Shown here piece after piece: positions 52,405 through 61,086 of a stretch of 64,000 bases of DNA. The DNA lies in NCBI GenBank assembly GCA_910585955.1, contig CAJUGC010000005.1, positions 76,562 through 140,561 of the forward strand, in the 5' to 3' direction. The translations under genes and the position numbers were made by a program. The DNA is from an uncultured Christensenella sp. Its GTDB lineage: Bacteria; Bacillota; Clostridia; Christensenellales; Pumilibacteraceae. Numbering within the stretch: position 1 is the first letter of the stretch; every line of letters begins with the position of its first letter. The notes under the pieces were generated by a model. It was not told where the DNA came from, did not search any database, and saw nothing but the letters and a program-made list of their open reading frames with translations.

Positions 52405-52433
52405 TTGCTTTTACGACTGAAATATGATATAAT
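52405..52433 (+). promoter_or_regulatory. promoter of the Spo0A-C-like operon
   Basis: TTGCTT (52405-52410), 17 bases, TATAAT (52428-52433). The leader to the ATG at 52507 is about 67 bases. Confidence 0.75.
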
Positions 52434-52506
52434 CATAACACTGCTTTTCGCGCTGTCGTTTTTTATGTTGCGAATGGGCGGAAAAATAGATTTACAGGAG
52501 GACATA

Positions 52507-52956
52507 ATGGAAAATTTGCAAACCGAAAATATCTTGAATTTGCGAGACGACATTGTAATATCGGAAGCCGAGCTTAGGCATATCGTTACGTCGGAGATGA
52601 TACGCGTAGGACTGATGCCGTCCCTTACGGGATTCAGGTATTTTAAAGAAATGGTGTTGATATCTTTACAGCAAAAGTACGGAGACTTAAAGACTATGGC
52701 GCTGTATGCGGCTGTTGCCGAATCTTTCGGAGTACGATCCGACGCGCTCGAAAGAAGCGTTCGCACGCTCGTGACAAGCTCGTTTTACACAAGCAACGGC
52801 TTTGCGATTCTTTCCAAATTTTTCGGGTTTTCGTCGATAGAACTGCCCAGCGTCGGACAGACGTTGACGCTTTTAAACGAGTACATATTATTCAATTTAT
52901 TCGAGCAAAGTATAGACAACTCGGATAAGCGCATTTTTACTCGCGCGAACAGGTGA
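52507..52956 (+). CDS. Stand-alone Spo0A C-terminal-like domain protein 1
   Basis: 149 residues matching the DNA-binding C-terminal domain of Spo0A with no receiver domain. Matching landmarks: VGLMPSLTGFRYFKEMV against Spo0A IGVPAHIKGYLYLREAI; LYAAVAESFGVRSDALERSV against LYPDIAKKFNTTASRVERAI; ILSKFFGF against SISSLFGY. In the recognition helix the E-R-x-x-R pattern (ALERSVR) is kept, so DNA binding is plausible. ATG 52507 follows CAGGAGG; the longer frame from 52405 overlaps the promoter. A paralogue follows, then spoIVB. Activity would not depend on phosphorylation. The homology is read by eye. Confidence 0.8.
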   Translation: MENLQTENILNLRDDIVISEAELRHIVTSEMIRVGLMPSLTGFRYFKEMVLISLQQKYGDLKTMALYAAVAESFGVRSDALERSVRTLVTSSFYTSNGFAILSKFFGFSSIELPSVGQTLTLLNEYILFNLFEQSIDNSDKRIFTRANR

Positions 52957-52994
52957 AGAACATAGGAAAAAAAGAGATTTCGGAGGAGAAACAA

Positions 52995-53417
52995 ATGAAT
53001 CAAACAAACGTAAATACCGTAATTATCGATTCTATTGAAGTGACCGAGCCGTATTTGAGAATGTATATTACCAAGAAACTGCTCGAAGGCGGGCTTGACG
53101 CATCTCGCGCTGGCTTTCGTTATATCAAAGAAATTCTTTTTATGATGTTGAAAAACGTAGACGACGACAGACCGATGTGTTCGTATTTTGCCGAGTTCGG
53201 CGACGGAAAATCATCTGCGGCAAAAATAGACAAGGCAATCGGAGCGACAATAGACGTGTCGCTCAAAAACGGCGGACTCAAAGATCTCGACGAATTTATG
53301 TGCGGTGCGATTAAACGTCGTCATACGACGGCGGGTGTGATGTGCGCTTTCAAAGAATATTTGCGGTATTGTCTTTACAATGATTGTTATTCCGCAAAAT
53401 CGGGTGAAGGAATTTAG
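52995..53417 (+). CDS. Stand-alone Spo0A C-terminal-like domain protein 2
   Basis: 140 residues, a more diverged relative of the gene just upstream. LEGGLDASRAGFRYIKEIL matches VGLMPSLTGFRYFKEMV of the first copy; the next helices follow in the same order. At the recognition helix AKIDKAIGATI replaces SRVERAIRHAI, losing the arginines that contact the 0A box in Spo0A, so canonical DNA binding is doubtful; it might dimerise with copy 1. CGGAGGAG precedes ATG 52995; a GTG at 52953 overlapping copy 1 is a less likely start. Confidence 0.7.
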   Translation: MNQTNVNTVIIDSIEVTEPYLRMYITKKLLEGGLDASRAGFRYIKEILFMMLKNVDDDRPMCSYFAEFGDGKSSAAKIDKAIGATIDVSLKNGGLKDLDEFMCGAIKRRHTTAGVMCAFKEYLRYCLYNDCYSAKSGEGI

Positions 53418-53428
53418 TTATTATTCTG

Positions 53429-53458
53429 TATATTTAGCGATTTTTATCGGCTAAATAT
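53429..53458. repeat. palindrome directly ahead of spoIVB
   Basis: TATTTAGC and GCTAAATA flank GATTTTTATCG, a near-perfect inverted repeat that ends 4 bases before the spoIVB ATG. It overlaps a loose sigma-F/G-like arrangement (GTATA at 53428-53432, GGCTAAATAT at 53449-53458, 16 bases apart). It could be an operator, a short terminator for the pair upstream, or a leader hairpin. Confidence 0.45.
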
Positions 53459-53462
53459 AAGT

Positions 53463-54644
53463 ATGGAAAAAAGAAAAACAGGTTGGTTTTTAGCGGTTGC
53501 GGCTTTCGCGCTATGTGTTTACTTTGCGCTTTATTGTGCGGTCGGCGTGCGATTTGCCGTTTCTATTCCCGACGGGATAGTGGTTTCGCCGCGTGCGGTC
53601 GCAAGTGCAAACTATGGAGCCGTAAGCTGTAAACTAGATATGAGCGAACAAGGCGCCGAGGAAGGCAAAGGCAAACTTTCGTTCAGGCTTTTCGGGTTGA
53701 TACCTATAAAGACCATAGATATTCTATGCTCTAAAGACAGGCAGGTGCGTATCGGCGGCTTTCCCGTAGGTCTTACTCTAGATGTTGACGGGGTACTTGT
53801 CGAAGAAGTGGGCAATGTTGCGACCTCCGTCGGTAACGTCGCAATAGACGGCAACATCGAAAAGGGCGATATAATCCTGAGTCTGAACGATAGAAAAATC
53901 GCAAGCGTAGACGACTTCACTGCATTTATGGATGGCTACGACGGATCGGATAAGCTATATGTGACTTTAAACCGAAACGGACGCATATTGAAAGTATGCG
54001 TATCGCCGCTGATAGAGGAATTAAGCGGTAAGTATAAGCTCGGGCTTTGGGTAAAGGATAATGTGTCGGGCGTAGGTACGGCAAGCTTTGTGAGGGCGGA
54101 CAATACTTTTGCTTGTCTCGGTCACGGCATAACGGGCAGTAACGATTGCGTTTTGCCTATATGCGGCGGACGGGTGTATAACTGCGACATTATAGGAGTT
54201 AACCGCGGAGTCAAGGGAACTCCCGGTGAACTTAAAGGCGTGCTTAAGGATACGGACAAACCGATAGGCGAGATATATAAGAACACCGACTACGGCGTAT
54301 ACGGAAAATACTTTTCAAACGCAAATATACCTGAAAATTATTATCAGATAGGCAGTCGTATAAATGTGCGTAACGGCAAAGCAAAGATTTATACCAGTGT
54401 AAACGGAACAGCCGATTTCTACGATATAGAGATAATTCGCGCAATACCGCAGTCCGAGCGCTCGGACAGAAGCATGGTGGTCCGCGTGACCGATAAAAGG
54501 CTATTGGAGCTGACGGGAGGCATTGTTCGCGGCATGAGCGGCAGTCCCATAATACAAAACGATATGATTGTGGGTGCGATAACTCACGTTTTCGTCAACG
54601 ATCCCACAAAGGGATATGGGTTATATCTCGATTGGATGTATTAG
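53463..54644 (+). CDS. spoIVB: SpoIVB serine peptidase (S55)
   Basis: 393 residues. N-terminal membrane helix (about 8-32), PDZ domain (around 90-180: GNIEKGDIILSLNDRKI), then the S55 peptidase domain with histidine in CLGHGIT and nucleophile serine in GMSGSPIIQND. In B. subtilis the enzyme is secreted from the forespore and triggers pro-sigma-K processing, so it is the signalling partner of the sigK in this window. No Shine-Dalgarno site precedes the ATG. spo0A normally lies next to spoIVB; here the receiver-less pair does. Confidence 0.93.
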   Translation: MEKRKTGWFLAVAAFALCVYFALYCAVGVRFAVSIPDGIVVSPRAVASANYGAVSCKLDMSEQGAEEGKGKLSFRLFGLIPIKTIDILCSKDRQVRIGGFPVGLTLDVDGVLVEEVGNVATSVGNVAIDGNIEKGDIILSLNDRKIASVDDFTAFMDGYDGSDKLYVTLNRNGRILKVCVSPLIEELSGKYKLGLWVKDNVSGVGTASFVRADNTFACLGHGITGSNDCVLPICGGRVYNCDIIGVNRGVKGTPGELKGVLKDTDKPIGEIYKNTDYGVYGKYFSNANIPENYYQIGSRINVRNGKAKIYTSVNGTADFYDIEIIRAIPQSERSDRSMVVRVTDKRLLELTGGIVRGMSGSPIIQNDMIVGAITHVFVNDPTKGYGLYLDWMY

Positions 54645-54704
54645 CTTAGTAAATCTGCGACCGAAATTCGGCTTTGAGCAAATAAAAGCCTTTCGTCAAA
54701 TATC

Positions 54705-54734
54705 GCATAATTTCGACAGGTCGGCTCATATCTT
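54705..54734 (+). promoter_or_regulatory. candidate sigma-E-type promoter of the spoIIM-like gene
   Basis: GCATAATT (54705-54712), 14 bases, CATATCTT (54727-54734). It aligns with the element before sigK (GCAAAATT ... CATATAAT), including a TTCGACA just after the -35 (54712-54718). spoIIM is a sigma-E gene in B. subtilis. Confidence 0.4.
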
Positions 54735-54739
54735 GTTAT

Positions 54740-55354
54740 ATGAGAGTTTCGTACGGACTCATGAATTGTTACTATGCAATTACGGAGTTTCTGAAAAATC
54801 ATAAATTGAGACTTTTGCTGCTGCTTGCGGTATTCATCGTCGCTTGTGCGTTCGGTATACGAGGCGGATGCATTTCGGATGCGGAGACCGTGCTTAGATC
54901 GCGCGGAGCTTTTGCAATGTTTGTAAGCGCCGACAAGCGTAGCGTAGTCGGACACATTTTTTCCAATCTTTTTTTTCTTATCGTATGCCTTGCAGTGCTC
55001 GCGGCGACTGCTTTAAACTTTTGGGTAAGCCTTTTGGGAGTGCTGGTATTTTTTTATGAGATGTATACTATGGGTTATACGATAGCCGTTTATTTCGTAT
55101 ACTTTAAACTTGCGGCGCTGCCGTTCATCATAGTTTGCTATATTCCGTATTGCTTCATTATCGGCGGCGCTCTATCCGCAATGATAGTCATATCGATCGA
55201 TTGCGGGCTTGAATTGCGGCATTGCGGCTATTTCGATTTCGGAGCGTTTAAAAGTCGCCTGCCTCAAATGGCAATTTGCGGCGGAGCAATTATCGTGGGA
55301 GTAATTTTCGAGGGGCTTCTCGGCGGACTGTTTACGGCGGGACTTATAATTTGA
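54740..55354 (+). CDS. spoIIM: Stage II sporulation protein M-like membrane protein
   Basis: 204 residues with five hydrophobic helices and a short loop region near 45-70, the size and layout of SpoIIM, which with SpoIID and SpoIIP drives engulfment by peptidoglycan hydrolysis. Sequence identity to known SpoIIM is weak by eye, but it precedes dacF, as in the B. subtilis spoIIM-dacF neighbourhood, and it follows spoIVB. Start uncertain: ATG 54740 or 54761, neither with a clear ribosome site. Confidence 0.7.
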   Translation: MRVSYGLMNCYYAITEFLKNHKLRLLLLLAVFIVACAFGIRGGCISDAETVLRSRGAFAMFVSADKRSVVGHIFSNLFFLIVCLAVLAATALNFWVSLLGVLVFFYEMYTMGYTIAVYFVYFKLAALPFIIVCYIPYCFIIGGALSAMIVISIDCGLELRHCGYFDFGAFKSRLPQMAICGGAIIVGVIFEGLLGGLFTAGLII

Positions 55355-55414
55355 TACATAATAAATCGCTCGTAAGTGCATATTAAAATTATCAATAATG
55401 TACGGAGACGGTTT

Positions 55415-56584
55415 ATGTATACTAAAAAACTTTTAATGAAAATGTGTGCGGCGATGCTTGTAGTCGTTGCCGCTATGGCTCCTTTGGGTATTTCGCGAGT
55501 AGCTGCGTTGACCGGGGAAAATGCGCTTTCCACGCAAGCGCGCGCGGCGATTCTTCTCGATTACAATACGGGAACGGTCATTTACGAGAGCAATGAGCTG
55601 AACCGACAGCCTATAGCGAGCATGGTCAAGATTATGACGTTGTTACTGGCTTTCGAGGAGGCGGACGCAGGCAGACTCGATTACGATGCCGAAATCTCTA
55701 TAAGCGAAAATGCGAGCGGCATGGGCGGTTCTCAGGCGTTTCTCGATGCGGGAAGCAATTATAAGGTGAACGAACTTTTGCAAAGCATTGTCGTAGCTTC
55801 GGCAAACGATTCCTGCGTAGCCATTGCCGAACATCTTGCGGGGAGCGTCGAAAGCTTTGTCGATAGAATGAATGCCCGCGCTTCGGAGCTCGGAATGGAA
55901 AACACGAAGTTCGTCAACTGCACGGGCTTGCCTGCGGAAGGTCAGTATTGCTGCGCTCGCGACGTTGCCACGATGGCAAGAGAGCTTTTTTCTCACGAAA
56001 AGTTCTTTGAATATTCGGGAGTGTGGATGTATGATTTCGCTCATCCGAGCGGCAGAACGACGCGACTCACGAATACGAATAAGCTTATAAGGGCTTACGA
56101 TGGTTGTGACGGCGGCAAAACGGGTTTCACGAATGAAGCGATGTCATGTCTGGCGGCTACTGCCAAGCGCGGCAACACGCGTCTTATAAGCGTTGTTGTG
56201 GGCGCGGCGGACAGCAAAAAGCGCAATGCCGAAATTTGCAAGCTCTTCAATTACGGGTTCGCAAATTACGAAACCAAAGAGTTGGTCAAAGCGGGCGAAA
56301 AGATTGAAACTCCTGTTTCGGTAGGCGGAGGCAAAGCCGATTCAGTGGACGGAATATATGCTGGATCATACTTTGTATTCGATAAGAAAAACGCCGCGAG
56401 CGAGTATAAAATAAGCGTTATGACAGATGAAGTTAAGGCGCCTGTTGCCGAAGGCGACGTCATAGGCAAGGCAATTGTAACGAGAGGCGACGAACAGGTC
56501 GGAGAGATAGATATAATTTCTTCGGCAAGCATCGAGAAGAAAGGTTATATCGACATAGTAGACGACTTTATTTCCAAATGGTAA
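55415..56584 (+). CDS. dacF: D-alanyl-D-alanine carboxypeptidase DacF-type
   Basis: 389-residue secreted penicillin-binding protein. Signal peptide (about 1-31), S-x-x-K in IASMVKI, S-A-N in VASANDS, K-T-G in GGKTGFT, and a C-terminal PBP5-type domain without an evident amphipathic anchor beyond DDFISKW. It trims stem peptides and, in Bacillus, the forespore DacF tunes spore cortex cross-linking. ATG 55415 follows CGGAGA. Placement after the spoIIM-like gene supports the DacF name; a second paralogue (dacB) lies at 59.9 kb. Confidence 0.88.
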   Translation: MYTKKLLMKMCAAMLVVVAAMAPLGISRVAALTGENALSTQARAAILLDYNTGTVIYESNELNRQPIASMVKIMTLLLAFEEADAGRLDYDAEISISENASGMGGSQAFLDAGSNYKVNELLQSIVVASANDSCVAIAEHLAGSVESFVDRMNARASELGMENTKFVNCTGLPAEGQYCCARDVATMARELFSHEKFFEYSGVWMYDFAHPSGRTTRLTNTNKLIRAYDGCDGGKTGFTNEAMSCLAATAKRGNTRLISVVVGAADSKKRNAEICKLFNYGFANYETKELVKAGEKIETPVSVGGGKADSVDGIYAGSYFVFDKKNAASEYKISVMTDEVKAPVAEGDVIGKAIVTRGDEQVGEIDIISSASIEKKGYIDIVDDFISKW

Positions 56585-56603
56585 TCAAAGCCGAGACAAC
56601 GGA

Positions 56604-56636
56604 CGTCGGTCGCGTAATGCGATCGGCGTTTTTTTT
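56604..56636 (+). terminator. terminator after dacF
   Basis: CGTCGGTCGC and GCGATCGGCG pair (with G-U pairs) around a GTAAT loop, followed by a run of eight T. Confidence 0.85.
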
Positions 56637-56674
56637 GGCGCGTTTTTCACTTAAAAACCGACATATATAATCGG

Positions 56675-56704
56675 TTGACTTTAAATGCGTAAATATGATA
56701 TTAT
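56675..56704 (+). promoter_or_regulatory. promoter of the M50-scpAB operon
   Basis: TTGACT (56675-56680), 18 bases, TATTAT (56699-56704). The first transcribed bases can form the stem AAAGCGGTAC/GTGCCGTTTT (about 56706-56731), a possible 5' stabilising hairpin or attenuator. Confidence 0.65.
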
Positions 56705-56755
56705 TAAAGCGGTACGTTATTGTGCCGTTTTAATTTTCTTTAGGGAGTTGGGCTT

Positions 56756-57445
56756 TTGATTTTCGCTCAGGAGTGGATCGATATAATTTTCATCGCGTTG
56801 GCTGTTGTGATTTCCATGGTTCTTCATGAGATAGCGCACGGCTATGTGGCGTTGTGGAACGGCGATCCGACGGCTAAAGTGAACGGCAGGTTGTCTTTAA
56901 ACCCGCTTGCGCATTTCGACGCCATTGGGTTTATAATGCTGATGACCGTAGGCTTCGGCTATGCGAAGCCGGTGCCCGTGAATCCGGGTAATTTTAAAAA
57001 CCGAAAGCGCGGAATTTTCACCGTTGCGATAGCCGGCGTCACCGTAAACCTGATTTTGGCGTTTCTTTCATGCGGCTTTCTCATGCTAATGTACTTTTTG
57101 GCGAGAATTACGGGCGAGGGCGCGGCTCGCGTGTTCAACGGCTTTGCCGGGTTCTTTTCGATAATGACACGCCTCAATTTGAATCTTGTATTCTTTAACC
57201 TGTTGCCCATTCATCCGCTCGACGGTTTCAGGGTCGTCGAAGCGTTTACGCGATTCAATAATCCATATACGAAGTTTATACGCGATTACGGTCATTATAT
57301 ACTCCTTGCACTTATCGTTCTCGGCATAGTGGTCGACATATTCGACTTGCCGTATTATATCGATATTCTCGGTCTTTATATAAGGAAGATGGCAGATTGG
57401 GTGAGTACGGGCTTTATTTGGTTTTGGGGACTTATTTTCGGGTAG
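56756..57445 (+). CDS. Site-2 protease family protein (M50)
   Basis: 229-residue membrane metalloprotease. The zinc motif HEIAH lies at residues 24-28 in the first helix (VLHEIAHGYVAL), and the third ligand is in NLLPIHPLDGFRV. This is the compact YwhC-like group, not SpoIVFB, since no CBS domain is present and the position is away from spoIVFA. TTG start with TAGGGAG upstream. scpA follows after 6 bases, a common arrangement in Clostridia. Substrate unknown. Confidence 0.92.
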   Translation: MIFAQEWIDIIFIALAVVISMVLHEIAHGYVALWNGDPTAKVNGRLSLNPLAHFDAIGFIMLMTVGFGYAKPVPVNPGNFKNRKRGIFTVAIAGVTVNLILAFLSCGFLMLMYFLARITGEGAARVFNGFAGFFSIMTRLNLNLVFFNLLPIHPLDGFRVVEAFTRFNNPYTKFIRDYGHYILLALIVLGIVVDIFDLPYYIDILGLYIRKMADWVSTGFIWFWGLIFG

Positions 57446-57451
57446 GTACAC

Positions 57452-58240
57452 ATGGCGGACATTACAAACAAAGATATAGTGATTAACGAAGCGGAAACTG
57501 ATTCCGAATATTACAGAGTAAAGTTCAATCGTTTCAGCGGACACCAGTTCGACGGACCGATCGACGTGCTTGTTTCGCTCGTAAAAAAGTCGAAGATAGA
57601 CATACAGGACTTTTATGTTTCCGATATAACCGAGCAATATCTCTCTTACCTCGACACTCTCGACGTTTTCGATTTGGAGGGGGCGGCGGAGTTCATAGAG
57701 ATTGCGGCATTGCTTGTCGAAATGAAATCCAAGTCGCTGTTGCCGCGTGTTCAGGAAGAGCCGGAAGATAGCGACGCGGAACAGCTTAAACAGGAAATCA
57801 TGCGCCGTATGTATAATGAGGAATACGAGATATACAAGGGCGCGAGCGAAAAAATGCGCGACCTCGAGACTGTAGGCGCACATTACAGAGATCCCGATCC
57901 TGCTATGGCTACGCCTAAACTCGTCCTTAAGGATATGACTAAAGACGGACTGTTGAAAGCGCTTCAAAAGCTTTTGTTGAAGCTTGATCAACGCGCTAAA
58001 ACGGTGGTCGAACGTCAAATAAAAAAGGACAGATTTACGGTCGACGAGATGTCTCAGAGGATTAAGTCGGTGATTGCCGAGCGAGAACATTTGAGTTTTT
58101 TCGACCTCTTTGAAGACGACTTTACCAAAACCGAAATCATTACGACGTTTCAGTCATTGCTCGAACTCATGAAAGGACAGTTTATACACGTCGTACAGGA
58201 AAGCACTTTCGGAGAAATTACTATACATAAGGCGGCATGA
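57452..58240 (+). CDS. scpA: Segregation and condensation protein A
   Basis: 262-residue kleisin of the SMC-ScpAB condensin. N-terminal FDGPIDVLVSLVKKSKIDIQD with YLDTLDVFDLEGAAEFIEIA, and a C-terminal winged helix (ITTFQSLLELMKGQFIHVVQ). It bridges SMC heads and works with ScpB encoded next to it, 4 bases downstream. Confidence 0.95.
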   Translation: MADITNKDIVINEAETDSEYYRVKFNRFSGHQFDGPIDVLVSLVKKSKIDIQDFYVSDITEQYLSYLDTLDVFDLEGAAEFIEIAALLVEMKSKSLLPRVQEEPEDSDAEQLKQEIMRRMYNEEYEIYKGASEKMRDLETVGAHYRDPDPAMATPKLVLKDMTKDGLLKALQKLLLKLDQRAKTVVERQIKKDRFTVDEMSQRIKSVIAEREHLSFFDLFEDDFTKTEIITTFQSLLELMKGQFIHVVQESTFGEITIHKAA

Positions 58241-58244
58241 CACA

Positions 58245-58883
58245 ATGAACTTAGATGATTTGGATTATGTGCTCGAGGCGCTTATGCTCGTGTCGGGCGA
58301 AGGTCTCAGAATAAGCGATATAACGGAAACGCTCGAACTTCAGCGTAGCGAGATCGAAGCATCTTTAAAGCGGCTCAAGCGTCGTTACGGAGGAAAAAGC
58401 GGAATTATTATACAAACATACGGAGATAAGATACAGTTTGCGTCCAACCCCAAATATGCGGAAGCGGTCGAAAGCGTTTTAAAGCCCGTTCGTGAAAAGG
58501 AGCTGTCGAACGCGGCTCTCGAAACGGTTGCGATTATAGCCTATCGCCAGCCCGTCACGAGACTCGAAGTGGAACAAGTGCGCGGAGTAAATTGCGATTA
58601 TGCGATTCAGGTGTTGTTGAAACACGACCTTATAGAAGTCAAGGGGAGAAAAGACGCCGTCGGCAAACCGCTTTTATTCGGAACTACCGAGAAGTTCCTA
58701 AAGCGCTTCCGCATAGAGGATATAAACCAACTTCCCGATTACGACAGACTGCTCGAAAGCATAACCGTTATAGAAGAAAACAGCAAAATCGAAGCGGCAA
58801 GCTTGTACAACGAGTTCGAACTGCCCGAGCAGGAAGCGACTCCCGAATTTCTCGAGGGCGAAAAAGTGGATAAGGTGGAATAG
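58245..58883 (+). CDS. scpB: Segregation and condensation protein B
   Basis: 212 residues with two winged-helix domains: EALMLVSGEGLRISDITETL and ALETVAIIAYRQPVTRLEVE, plus KPLLFGTTEKFLKRFRIEDI. Binds ScpA and completes condensin. The acidic tail is unremarkable. Confidence 0.95.
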   Translation: MNLDDLDYVLEALMLVSGEGLRISDITETLELQRSEIEASLKRLKRRYGGKSGIIIQTYGDKIQFASNPKYAEAVESVLKPVREKELSNAALETVAIIAYRQPVTRLEVEQVRGVNCDYAIQVLLKHDLIEVKGRKDAVGKPLLFGTTEKFLKRFRIEDINQLPDYDRLLESITVIEENSKIEAASLYNEFELPEQEATPEFLEGEKVDKVE

Positions 58884-58925
58884 TCAAAACGCATAAATAG
58901 AAAAGAGCGGTGGCATATTACGAAT

Positions 58926-59552
58926 ATGCTCATCGCTCTTTCCGTTATCGTCATAATATTGAGCTTTTCGCTTGTGCCTTTTATCGTCGCGGTTTCGATC
59001 GACGGAGATGTCTTTGCGGGAGCAGGGAACATCAAGCTCACTCTTTTCGGTTTGCCGGTATTCAAAGCTAAATTCAGCGTCGAAAGCAATAGCGCTCTCG
59101 AAAAAAATCTTATAATCGAAAGCGGAAAGAAAAGGGAGGAAATTCACCTTAACGCCGACAAAAACGACGATAAATCCATAATCGCGTTTTTTCATGCAAT
59201 GCCGATTATGTCTTATATCATTGTGGAGAAGTTGGAACTCGGTATGGATATAGGGCTTAAAAACAATGCGTTCGTCACGACTATGGCGGTTGGTTTTGCG
59301 CGTACGCTTATGTGTGCGTTCACTTCTTTTTTGCGCAGTCGTCAACATATCGAAATATCTCAGAAGATCACGCCGCAGTACAATTCTGATAGAATGGACT
59401 TTGAGGCGTTTGGGATAATTAAACTGTCTATAGCAAATATTATAAACAGCTTCGTTGCGGGATTAAAGTCAAAATTCGGAATAGCGGCAAAACGCGGCGG
59501 CAAACGCTCGGCGAAGTATAAATCGATTAGTGTTAAAAAGGAGCAAGTATGA
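58926..59552 (+). CDS. DUF2953 family protein (YtfI-like)
   Basis: 208 residues: one N-terminal membrane helix (about 2-22), then a soluble region with IKLTLFGLPVFKAKF, as in DUF2953/YtfI proteins that precede ytfJ in Bacillus. Basic C-terminal end. It overlaps the gerW/ytfJ gene by 4 bases. Function unknown; the pairing suggests a sporulation role. Confidence 0.8.
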   Translation: MLIALSVIVIILSFSLVPFIVAVSIDGDVFAGAGNIKLTLFGLPVFKAKFSVESNSALEKNLIIESGKKREEIHLNADKNDDKSIIAFFHAMPIMSYIIVEKLELGMDIGLKNNAFVTTMAVGFARTLMCAFTSFLRSRQHIEISQKITPQYNSDRMDFEAFGIIKLSIANIINSFVAGLKSKFGIAAKRGGKRSAKYKSISVKKEQV

Positions 59553-59935
59553 TTATACAGCAACAAGAACATCCGGTAGAAAGAATAATGGACAATGCTT
59601 TCACGAAAATTCGCACTTTGGTGGAGGCGGACACCGTTATAGGGACGCCCGTAGTTACGGCTGACGGAGTGAGCATTATTCCCATAAGCAAAATTACGGC
59701 GGGCTTTTTGACGGGCGGCGGAGAGTACAGCGATATGTCTCGCCAGACTTACACGGAATATCCGTTTGCCGGAGGAAGCGGTGCGGGCGTATCTGTTTCG
59801 CCCGTCGGATTCCTTGTAAGCGACGGAAAGAGCGTAAAGCTTGTGAACATCGACGATAAGAATCCTCTCGAGAAAATTCTCGATACCGTTCCGGAAATTC
59901 TCGACGAAATCATGAGCGGGGTCAAAAAGCAGTGA
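59549..59935 (+). CDS. ytfJ: GerW/YtfJ family sporulation protein
   Basis: 128 residues, family-typical: GTPVVTADGVSIIPISKITAG, Gly-rich GGEYSDMSRQTYTEYPFAGG, GVSVSPVGFLV. In Bacillus GerW (YtfJ) is needed for normal germination with some nutrients. AAAAAGGAG precedes the ATG. dacB starts with GTG in the overlap at its stop. Confidence 0.93.
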   Translation: MIIQQQEHPVERIMDNAFTKIRTLVEADTVIGTPVVTADGVSIIPISKITAGFLTGGGEYSDMSRQTYTEYPFAGGSGAGVSVSPVGFLVSDGKSVKLVNIDDKNPLEKILDTVPEILDEIMSGVKKQ

Positions 59936-61086
59936 GAGGACGGCTTTTACGCGTATTGTCTGTCGCGGCGCTCATAACCGTATGTATTATGTCGTGCATG
60001 GCGATTTCGACAACAAAGATAAACGACGTTTTTGCGGTGTCGATCGGCGCGCAGACGTCCGCTCAGTCGATGTTGCTGCTCGAAAATTCGACTAATCGCG
60101 TACTGTACGAGAAAAACGCGGATAAAAAACGCCCAATGGCAAGTACGACCAAAATAGTGACGGCTATCACCGTCATAGAGAACGAGAAAAATCTCGATCG
60201 AACGGTAAAAGTGCCGAACTCCGCAGTCGGCGTGGAAGGTTCGTCTGTCTATCTCGAGAAGGACGAGGAGCTTAAAATAATAGATTTATTGCACGGACTT
60301 ATGCTTCAATCCGGGAATGATTGCGCGGTAGCTCTTGCGATTTCCGTCGGAGGAAGTGTGGAAAGATTTGCCGAAATGATGAACTTAACGGCAAAAAAAG
60401 CGGGAGCGGAAAATTCCAATTTCGTAAATCCTCACGGCCTTCACGACGACAATCATTATACTACTGCGCGGGATCTTGCTCTTATTTCCTCGTATGCGAT
60501 GAAGAATCCCGTGTTCGAAAGCATAGTTTCGACTAAGCGTTATACAATGCCGTGGAAAGGGCGGGACTACGACAGGATTGTTATAAACAAGAACAAGATA
60601 CTTTCGACGTTTGACGGCGGCGACGGGATTAAGACCGGATTTACAAAGCGCGCGGGACGTTGTCTCGTGTCGAGCGCCAAGAGAGACGGTATGCGGGTGA
60701 TCTGCGTGGTTCTCGACTGCGGTCCGATGTTCGAGGAGTGCGCCGCTCTCATGGAGCGGGCGTTCTCGGAGTATAGGCTCGAAAAGATCTTGAACATCGA
60801 AAAGGTTTGTGCGATTCCGGTAAAATACGGAAAAGCCGATTTTGCGGATTGCGCGCCGGAAAGAGAGCTTTATTATCCGTTGAAAGACGGCGAAAAGGAA
60901 ATGTTGGATTACAGTATCGAAAAGTCGAGCGGATTCATCGCGCCGGTGGCGGAAGGCGTCGAGGCGGGAAAAATAAAAATAACCCTTGCCAATCGGTTGC
61001 TTTTTGAAGAAAAATTAGTTACTATTAAAGGCGTAAACGAACTCGACTATATCGACAGACTCAAAGAAGTTATAGGCGGGTGGTAA
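59932..61086 (+). CDS. dacB: D-alanyl-D-alanine carboxypeptidase DacB-type
   Basis: 384-residue penicillin-binding protein. Signal/membrane segment (about 8-27), S-x-x-K in MASTTKIV, S-G-N in LQSGNDCA, K-T-G in GIKTGFTK, and a C-terminal PBP5-type domain ending EVIGGW. In Bacillus, sporulation DacB reduces cross-linking of cortex peptidoglycan and lies just upstream of spmAB-rluB. Here rluB follows and spmA/spmB are missing. GTG start. Confidence 0.9.
   Translation: MRGRLLRVLSVAALITVCIMSCMAISTTKINDVFAVSIGAQTSAQSMLLLENSTNRVLYEKNADKKRPMASTTKIVTAITVIENEKNLDRTVKVPNSAVGVEGSSVYLEKDEELKIIDLLHGLMLQSGNDCAVALAISVGGSVERFAEMMNLTAKKAGAENSNFVNPHGLHDDNHYTTARDLALISSYAMKNPVFESIVSTKRYTMPWKGRDYDRIVINKNKILSTFDGGDGIKTGFTKRAGRCLVSSAKRDGMRVICVVLDCGPMFEECAALMERAFSEYRLEKILNIEKVCAIPVKYGKADFADCAPERELYYPLKDGEKEMLDYSIEKSSGFIAPVAEGVEAGKIKITLANRLLFEEKLVTIKGVNELDYIDRLKEVIGGW

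Noticed and set aside
52405..52506. N-terminal extension with a hydrophobic segment for the first Spo0A-C-like protein
   Set aside because: It would start within the -35 box of a good promoter; a strong ribosome site precedes ATG 52507 instead.
56756..57445. M50 protease as SpoIVFB, the pro-sigma-K protease
   Set aside because: No CBS domain and no spoIVFA neighbour; the sequence fits the compact YwhC-like group paired with scpAB.
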